The position numbers and the translations under genes were made by a program. Under the pieces are notes generated by a model, which saw only the letters and a program-made list of their open reading frames with translations, was not told the DNA's origin and did not search any database. This document shows, piece after piece, positions 57,873 to 64,000 of a stretch of DNA of 64,000 bases (the first letter of the stretch is position 1; the number at the start of each line of letters is the position of its first letter). The stretch comes from Algibacillus agarilyticus. Lineage in GTDB: Bacteria > Pseudomonadota > Gammaproteobacteria > Enterobacterales > Alteromonadaceae. The DNA is taken from NCBI RefSeq assembly GCF_003286125.1, contig NZ_QMED01000003.1, forward strand, positions 248,001-312,000, read 5' to 3'.

Positions 57873-60800
57873 ATGATAGCTACTATCATTAATTGGTCAG
57901 TGCATAATCGCTTTTTTGTTGTGATATTAACGCTAATGCTCACGTTTGGTGGATTATTTGCTTTAAAACACACACCGATTGATGCTTTGCCTGATTTATC
58001 AGATGTTCAAGTCATCATCAAAACCAGCTACCCCGGTCAATCACCGCAAGTGGTACAAGATCAAGTGACCTTCCCGCTCACCAGTGCCATGTTATCGGTA
58101 CCGGGGGCGCAAACGGTAAGAGGTTATTCTTTTTTTGGCGACTCTTACATTTACATTATTTTTGATGATGACACCGACTTATATTGGGCTCGCAGCCGGG
58201 TGCTTGAATATTTAAGCCAAGTAACGCCTACGTTACCCGATAATGCCAAACCACAGTTAGGCCCAGATGCCACCGGCGTTGGCTGGGTTTACCTTTATGC
58301 GTTGCAAGATAAAACAGGACAACACGATTTAAGCCAACTGCGCAGTATTCAAGATTGGTTTTTAAAATTTGAATTACAAGCCGTTTCAGGGGTAGCAGAA
58401 GTCGCAGCCATTGGCGGTATGGTTAAGCAATACCAAGTACAAGTTGATCCCAATAAATTACGCGCTTATGGCTTGTCACTGGCACAAGTGCAACTGGCTA
58501 TTCAGCGAGGTAATCAAGAAACAGGCGCTTCGGTTATCGAGCTAGCCGAAGCTGAATACATGGTCACCGCAACCGGCTATATAAAATCGATTACGGATAT
58601 TGAGCAAATACCGCTCGGTTTAAATAATCAAGGCACAACATTAACCATTAGCGACATTGCTAGCGTTAATTTAGGTCCACAAATGCGCCGCGGGATCGCA
58701 GAGTTAAATGGTGATGGCGAAGTAGTGGGAGGCGTTGTGGTGATGCGTTTTGGCGAAAATGCGCAAAAAACGATCACCGCAGTGAAAGATAAAATCGAAT
58801 CGTTAAAAAAATCATTACCGGCCGGCGTAGAAATAATTCCGGTTTACGATCGGTCCGACCTAATCAACAGCGCAGTCAAAAATCTTTGGCAAAAATTACT
58901 TGAAGAGCTCGCGGTGGTTGCCCTCGTTTGCGCTGTCTTCTTATTCCATATTCGCTCATCTATCGTCGCGGTTATCACGCTGCCTTTAGGTATTTTAGCC
59001 TCGTTTATTATTATGTATTTTCAAGGTATCAATGCCAATATCATGTCACTCGGCGGTATTGCGATCGCGATTGGCGCAATGACAGATGGGGCCATCGTCA
59101 TGATAGATAATATGCATAAACACCTAGAAATGCAGCCCAAAGATAAGCCTCTATCTAATGAAAAACGATGGCAAATAGTGATTAAAGCGGCCAGCGAAGT
59201 TGGCCCCGCTCTCTTTTTTAGTTTGATGATCATCACAGTCAGTTTTTTACCGGTGTTTATACTCGAAGCGCAAGAAGGTCGTATGTTTTCACCTTTAGCC
59301 TATACAAAAACCTATGCGATGGCGGCTTCAGCCGTTCTGGCGATCACATTAGTCCCGGTGCTAATGGGGTATTTCATTCGAGGTAAAATTATGCCTGAAA
59401 AGAAAAATCCGCTTAATCGCTTATTGATAAAACTTTATCTGCCCGTTTTAAAACGCGTATTGATGTTTCCCAAAATAAGTATTTTCGTGGCCGTTATGAT
59501 CACGATTTTGGGCTTTTATCCCGCCAGTAAAATGGGTAGCGAATTTATTCCACCGTTGGATGAAGGCGATTTAATGTATATGCCAACAACATACCCTGGG
59601 CTTTCTATTGGTAAAGCACGTGAATTATTACAACAAACCGATAAATTGATCCGAACCGTGCCGGAAGTCAAAAATGTTTTAGGCAAAATTGGCCGAGCTG
59701 AAACCGCCACCGATCCCGCACCACTCACCATGATCGAAACATTTATTCAACTTAAACCAAAATCAGAGTGGCGAGCCGGTTTAACAACACAAGCCTTAAC
59801 AGCAGAGCTCGATAGCTTATTAAAAATACCCGGTGTCACCAATGCTTGGGTAATGCCCATTAAAACCCGAATTGACATGTTAGCTACCGGCATAAAAACC
59901 CCTGTTGGGATCAAAGTGGCAGGCCCAAATCTTGATAAAATTCAAGCGATAGGTCAACAAATCGAAGACATTCTAAATCAATTGACGGGCACGGCATCAG
60001 TCTATTCTGAAAGAGTGGCCGGCGGACGTTATATTAAAATAGACATTAAACGCCAACAGGCAAGTCGTTACGGTTTAAACATAGCCGATGTGCAACAAGT
60101 GATCGCCACCGCCATTGGCGGTATAAATTTAACGCAAACCATTGAAGGGCAAGAACGTTACCCTGTCAATATGCGCTATCCACAAGATTATCGAGATTCG
60201 CCCGAGCAACTTGCACAACTGCCGATGGTCACCCCACAGGGCCAACATATTGTGTTGGGCGATGTCACCGAGATTTATATTGAAAACGGCCCACCCGCGA
60301 TCAAAAGTGAGAATGCGCGCATTAATGGCTGGACCTATATCGATATCGACAACATTGATATAGGTACTTATGTCGACAACGCTAAAACTATATTAAACGA
60401 TCAACTCGTTTTACCGCCGGGTTACGCCCTCACCTGGGCTGGTCAATTTGAATACCTAGAACGAGCCAAAACCAAATTAGCTTATGTACTACCACTCACG
60501 TTAGGTATTATCATTATTTTGTTGTATTTAAATTTTAGGCGGATAAGTGAAGTTGCCATGATAGTCGGCACACTGCCGATGGCATTAATTGGCGGTTTAT
60601 GGCTTATGTATTTTGAAGGTTTTAATTTTTCAGTCGCAGTCGGCGTTGGGTTTATTGCCTTAGCGGGCGTCGCAGTAGAAATAGGCGTGATCATGTTAGT
60701 CTACTTAAACCAAGCAATAGCCGAGCTTAAAACACAAACTAAGCACAATATTATTAGCCAGCAGGCTTATCAACAAGCTATTTTAACTGGCGCGGGTTCA

Positions 60801-61022
60801 CGTATACGCCCCGTGATTATGACAGTAGCCACTATCATTATCGGCTTATTACCCATACTGTATGGCACTGGCACCGGCTCGGAAGTAATGAGTCGCATCG
60901 CAGCACCACTGATTGGCGGCATGACGAGCGCAATCATACTCAGCTTACTGATATTACCGGCTCTATATTACTTAGTTAAGCAATCTGAAATTAACCAATT
61001 TAATAAAACAAGACAGCGTTAA
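57873..61022 (+). CDS. cusA: Copper/silver RND efflux pump CusA
   Basis: A 1049-residue RND transporter with twelve expected helices and the HME-type features MTDGAIVMIDN and LGGIAIAIGAMTDG in the proton-relay region. The three metal-binding methionines of E. coli CusA (573, 623, 672) are matched by Met570 (LMYMP), Met620 (TMIET) and Met669 (IDML), with constant offset, so a monovalent Cu(I)/Ag(I) substrate is well supported. AGGAGG precedes the ATG. It completes the cusCBA operon and is followed by a hairpin. Confidence 0.96.
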   Translation: MIATIINWSVHNRFFVVILTLMLTFGGLFALKHTPIDALPDLSDVQVIIKTSYPGQSPQVVQDQVTFPLTSAMLSVPGAQTVRGYSFFGDSYIYIIFDDDTDLYWARSRVLEYLSQVTPTLPDNAKPQLGPDATGVGWVYLYALQDKTGQHDLSQLRSIQDWFLKFELQAVSGVAEVAAIGGMVKQYQVQVDPNKLRAYGLSLAQVQLAIQRGNQETGASVIELAEAEYMVTATGYIKSITDIEQIPLGLNNQGTTLTISDIASVNLGPQMRRGIAELNGDGEVVGGVVVMRFGENAQKTITAVKDKIESLKKSLPAGVEIIPVYDRSDLINSAVKNLWQKLLEELAVVALVCAVFLFHIRSSIVAVITLPLGILASFIIMYFQGINANIMSLGGIAIAIGAMTDGAIVMIDNMHKHLEMQPKDKPLSNEKRWQIVIKAASEVGPALFFSLMIITVSFLPVFILEAQEGRMFSPLAYTKTYAMAASAVLAITLVPVLMGYFIRGKIMPEKKNPLNRLLIKLYLPVLKRVLMFPKISIFVAVMITILGFYPASKMGSEFIPPLDEGDLMYMPTTYPGLSIGKARELLQQTDKLIRTVPEVKNVLGKIGRAETATDPAPLTMIETFIQLKPKSEWRAGLTTQALTAELDSLLKIPGVTNAWVMPIKTRIDMLATGIKTPVGIKVAGPNLDKIQAIGQQIEDILNQLTGTASVYSERVAGGRYIKIDIKRQQASRYGLNIADVQQVIATAIGGINLTQTIEGQERYPVNMRYPQDYRDSPEQLAQLPMVTPQGQHIVLGDVTEIYIENGPPAIKSENARINGWTYIDIDNIDIGTYVDNAKTILNDQLVLPPGYALTWAGQFEYLERAKTKLAYVLPLTLGIIIILLYLNFRRISEVAMIVGTLPMALIGGLWLMYFEGFNFSVAVGVGFIALAGVAVEIGVIMLVYLNQAIAELKTQTKHNIISQQAYQQAILTGAGSRIRPVIMTVATIIIGLLPILYGTGTGSEVMSRIAAPLIGGMTSAIILSLLILPALYYLVKQSEINQFNKTRQR

Positions 61023-61060
61023 TGTTATTAATAAGGTTATTAACAATGTAAAACACTAAA

Positions 61061-61101
61061 AAGCGGCTATGCATGATTTAACGACAACGACATAGCCGCT
61101 T
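61061..61101 (+). terminator. Terminator-like hairpin after cusA
   Basis: AAGCGGCTATG (61061-61071) pairs perfectly with CATAGCCGCTT (61091-61101), an 11-bp stem with a long loop; a T-containing but broken tail follows. Confidence 0.75.
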
Positions 61102-61127
61102 ATGCTTAAATTTATTTCAATCGTGTT

Positions 61128-61175
61128 ATACCAATTCATATTAATAAGTGGACTCTTATTATTACGGATTGGTAT
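61128..61175. repeat. Palindromic dispersed repeat
   Basis: ATACCAAT (61128-61135) is mirrored by ATTGGTAT (61168-61175), with an inner stem AATAAG (61143-61148)/CTTATT (61155-61160). The nested arrangement is typical of small dispersed palindromes in marine gammaproteobacteria and lies between convergent genes. Confidence 0.7.
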
Positions 61176-61221
61176 TAACCTTAATCAAGCTAACGCGAAT
61201 GCAGCGTGATTAAACAAAAAA

Positions 61222-61491
61222 TCAATCTCTTCTTTTAGGTTTTGGATTATTCGGAACCGCCACCAATAATTGTTCCTCTTCAATATATTGGCAAGTCGCT
61301 TCGATTTCATGCCCTCGGCGAGTCACAAAATATACCGCTTCGCCCGCATTTAAACCTGCACACGCCTCAATCGCTTCTGGTGGTGGCGGATGACCTTCAC
61401 GTGAATGAGACGGACGTTCTGGCTCGGCAAAAGCCATATTAAATGAAGCGGCTAACGCAAACGTTAAACCCGTTTTATATAATAATTTCAT
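61222..61491 (-). CDS. Small secreted protein of unknown function
   Basis: An 89-residue precursor with a signal peptide (to about residue 22, FNMAFA), then Glu/Pro/His-rich PERPSHSREGHPPPPEA and the module EACAGLNAGEAVYFVTRRGHEIEATCQYIEEEQLLVAVP, with two cysteines likely forming a disulfide. ATG 61491 with AGAGGA upstream is preferred over an earlier frame start. Similar proteins occur singly in related bacteria; the role is unknown. Confidence 0.75.
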   Translation of the reverse strand: MKLLYKTGLTFALAASFNMAFAEPERPSHSREGHPPPPEAIEACAGLNAGEAVYFVTRRGHEIEATCQYIEEEQLLVAVPNNPKPKRRD

Positions 61492-61802
61492 TTTGTTGAG
61501 TCCTCTTAACACTTTGCATAGGGGGGATCAAAATTCTTGAGTCTAAATTTACCTGCTAAAAGTGCAGCAATTGTGCAAAGTCACTATATTTACACGTTAT
61601 ATTCCGTATAAATATAGCGATGAAATACCTATACTAAAGTGACTAGAAGATTTTCCAGTGAATTGGGTATATACAAAAATAACACTCAAATTATGCCTCA
61701 CCCTACTTCATACAGTTTATGGTGTGGGTTATAAAATTGAGTAAAGTATCCAACCTTAAAAACTTAATTTAATTGAGTTTGGATAACGTTATAGTGTGTT
61801 AA
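61492..61802. other. Intergenic region with a partial dispersed repeat
   Basis: No gene is seen. ATACC at 61626 and GGGTAT at 61667 bracket a segment containing AAAGTGACT, resembling the repeat family at 9758-9813. Upstream side of the small secreted protein gene and downstream of the TonB receptor gene. Confidence 0.4.
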
Positions 61803-63896
61803 TTAGAATTGATATCTTAATTCACCATAGATAGAGCGAAGCGGCAACGGTAAATCATTAGGTAAATGCAAAGCCGAACCTCTAGCGTCTTTGTTGAAAA
61901 TATTTTTACCTAATAGAGAAAGCTCTACTGGTAAATTTTTAGGTTGCCACCTCACAGACAAGTCAGAAATAGCATAGTCTTTAAGTGCATTGCGTGAGTC
62001 AGTTTCATCTCTTAAGCGCTCGCCAATTAAATGAGTTTTAAAATTCACATTAATTTCATCTGCAAACAGCCAATCAAGCTGAACATAAAATTGCTTAGCC
62101 GCAACAAAAGGAACATCATTTTTTGTTTTGCTATTTTCAGCTTGAGTAAAAGCAGCATTAGCGCGTAACACTAATGTTGGTAACAACTTCCAATTAATTT
62201 CAAATTCGGTTCCGTAAGCGGTTTGAACACCATTATTGGCATACAAAAAATAGCTTTCGTCTTGCACCGGGACTAATTGAATAATGTCATCCCACGTGTA
62301 TTTATAGATATTCCAAACTAGACCAAAATCTTGCGCCGGATGGTAATCAAACACGATCTCCAGACTTTCCATCTCTTCGGGTTGAATGTTAGGGTTACCT
62401 ATATTAACAGGATTGTTTATAGCACTCGTATCGACAAATGAAGGCGCTCTAAAAGCTTGGCCGTATAATAATTTAGTCGACAAATTCAAGGACGTAGACC
62501 AAACAAGTGCCACTCTTGGATTGGTAGTGCTGCCAAAATCGGAATAGTTGTCGTGGCGTAAACCGGCTGTTAGTTGCCAATCGTTAGCAATATTCCAAAT
62601 ATCTTGTAAAAACACATAATGATTTTGACGCGATTGCTCAGGTATAAACACATAGGGCGTATCCGTTACATCAACCAAAGGGCTACCAGGCGCAATAGGT
62701 AAACCCGTGCTGGGGTCGATACCAAAGTTTTTAGTTTCTTCAATTCGATACATATCAGCATTGTGGTAACCGAAACCGCCGCGTATGGAGTGATCTTTAA
62801 TAGCGGTATACTGCGCATTTATATTTAGTCGAGTATGTTTTTCCCACACTTGCGGGTTACCAATTAATCCTTCGGTAAAAACCCCCGCATAACCGGCTGG
62901 AAAAATCGTGTATTGATTTTTCACTTCCTGGCTTGTATTAAAATAAGTAGCCTGCGTGGTGATTTTAAAGTTGGGGGTTAATTGCGCATTATAATTTAAA
63001 TCGATGTTCCAACGTTTGCTCGCTTGTCTAATATCGGGGTCAAGAGCAGATACAAGCCCAGCTCCTCCTCCCTGGTTATTTCTGTCTTGTAAACCGGCTC
63101 TGAATGTAAAATCAAAATAATTTATCTCGGTGCGTATATCCAAGGATTCATGTCTTTTAGACACATTACCAGGGGCGCGTGAAGCATTAGTGCCGTGAAC
63201 TATATCATTGGCTGTTTGCCGATCAATTTCTACGTGCTCATTTGAACCACTTGATTTACTGTATTCAATAACGGTCGAATATTTTAGTTCTTCAGAGCTT
63301 CCCCCAAAGGTTAACCACATATTTTGAGTATTAAAGCTACCTGCACGTACAGCAACTTCATTTTGTAAAATATCGTCCGCATTTTTAGTAATGATATTAA
63401 TAACACCAGCAAACGCATCGGCGCCAAATACAGCAGAGCCAGGCCCCCGCATTATTTCAATACGAGAAATAGCTTCAACCGGCATTCGTCCCCAAACTTG
63501 GCCTCTGTTACCTCTAAAGCTATTTGTGATGGGTACACCATTAATCAACATTAAGGCTTGAGAATTGACACTTGAATAAATGCCTCTAAAAGTATAAAGA
63601 GGCAAATAGCCGTTAGGATCACGATGTATATGTAATCCAGGCACGGTTTCGAGCACATCGTCGATATCCGTCGCGCCCATATTTTTTATTTTCTCAGCGG
63701 TAAACACATTAGTCACCGCAGGGGCTTTGTAAATTTGTGTTTTAACGCCTGTCGCGATTTCAACCATTTCTTCACTGCCATAAAAGCTATCAAGCAAGTC
63801 ATCATCATACTCTGTGTAGTCGGCTGCATTAGCGGAAGAAATAATTAAAGGTAAAGCTGAAGATAAAACAGCATAGAAATAACAAGACAATTTCAT
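61803..63896 (-). CDS. TonB-dependent outer-membrane receptor
   Basis: A 697-residue receptor with signal peptide (about 1-24), a plug domain (about 45-175; VTNVFTAEKIKNMGATDIDD, RIEIMRGPGSAVFGADAFAG, VINIITK) and a 22-strand barrel ending in a C-terminal Phe (GELRYQF). The region EEMVEIATG may act as the TonB box. Close-packed plug motifs resemble siderophore/cobalamin-type receptors, but the substrate cannot be told. Its promoter region continues to about base 64000. No TonB, ABC or regulatory partner lies inside the window. Confidence 0.92.
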   Translation of the reverse strand: MKLSCYFYAVLSSALPLIISSANAADYTEYDDDLLDSFYGSEEMVEIATGVKTQIYKAPAVTNVFTAEKIKNMGATDIDDVLETVPGLHIHRDPNGYLPLYTFRGIYSSVNSQALMLINGVPITNSFRGNRGQVWGRMPVEAISRIEIMRGPGSAVFGADAFAGVINIITKNADDILQNEVAVRAGSFNTQNMWLTFGGSSEELKYSTVIEYSKSSGSNEHVEIDRQTANDIVHGTNASRAPGNVSKRHESLDIRTEINYFDFTFRAGLQDRNNQGGGAGLVSALDPDIRQASKRWNIDLNYNAQLTPNFKITTQATYFNTSQEVKNQYTIFPAGYAGVFTEGLIGNPQVWEKHTRLNINAQYTAIKDHSIRGGFGYHNADMYRIEETKNFGIDPSTGLPIAPGSPLVDVTDTPYVFIPEQSRQNHYVFLQDIWNIANDWQLTAGLRHDNYSDFGSTTNPRVALVWSTSLNLSTKLLYGQAFRAPSFVDTSAINNPVNIGNPNIQPEEMESLEIVFDYHPAQDFGLVWNIYKYTWDDIIQLVPVQDESYFLYANNGVQTAYGTEFEINWKLLPTLVLRANAAFTQAENSKTKNDVPFVAAKQFYVQLDWLFADEINVNFKTHLIGERLRDETDSRNALKDYAISDLSVRWQPKNLPVELSLLGKNIFNKDARGSALHLPNDLPLPLRSIYGELRYQF

Positions 63897-64000
63897 ACAA
63901 TTTAACCCGGTCAGGTGAACTAGTAGTTGAGAAATTTTAGTTTTAAATGCTTCAATATAGCGTTTATATTTAGCTTAATCCAGACTGAATATTTAGCCAT
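63897..64000. other. Upstream region of the TonB receptor gene, window edge
   Basis: Only 104 bp are visible. The sequence is AT-rich; no Fur box or riboswitch could be recognised in this fragment. Confidence 0.3.

Overview
The window looks like chromosome of an AT-rich marine gammaproteobacterium. The gene order (smc divergent from cysZ), the his operon with attenuator, the enlarged PstC/PstA pair, the lipoprotein DUF885 peptidase and the many small palindromic intergenic repeats all point to Alteromonadales, possibly near Catenovulum. That placement is inference from gene content only. No rRNA, tRNA or CRISPR array was seen.

Layout. 1-1283: 5' part of smc (minus strand). 1426-2118: cysZ. 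2339-9644: a complete histidine operon, hisGDCBHAFI, with a 16-codon leader peptide carrying five His codons and an attenuator. 10115-15660: a tightly packed three-gene operon of MoxR-type AAA+ ATPase, DUF2201/VWA protein and a 1069-residue repeat protein; this is the best candidate for an under-described system. A miniature inverted-repeat element abuts its end. 16310-18250: secreted S9 peptidase. 18810-25059: four-gene module of a lipoprotein with a C-terminal cytochrome c domain, two Gfo/Idh/MocA oxidoreductases and an Nramp-related permease. 25060-29753: accessory region with an RHS remnant, a 196/208-bp direct repeat, a truncated Fic-type gene behind four operator-like repeats at exact 23-bp spacing, a transglutaminase-like cassette, two unknown genes and about eight copies of a ~30-bp repeat. 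29754-32557: reductase, ferredoxin and cytochrome P450, a complete class I monooxygenase chain resembling algal 6-O-methylgalactose demethylases.

32786-38562: potassium channel, TatD, chemoreceptor, then a DUF47/Pit low-affinity phosphate pair. 38986-47081: phosphate-starvation block pstC-pstA-pstB-phoU, porin, pstS, with three-unit Pho boxes before pstC, porin and pstS. 47423-51005: ABC exporter with DesK/DesR-type two-component system. 51178-54022: DUF885 lipoprotein and a formyltransferase-fold protein. 54261-61022: Cus-type copper/silver efflux (His/Met-rich small protein, CusC, CusB with fused CusF domain, CusA). 61222-63896: small secreted protein and a TonB-dependent receptor, both minus strand.

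Together the genes describe an aerobic heterotroph coping with low phosphate, metals and probably algal polysaccharides. The 25-29.7 kb stretch is the one clear site of gene turnover.
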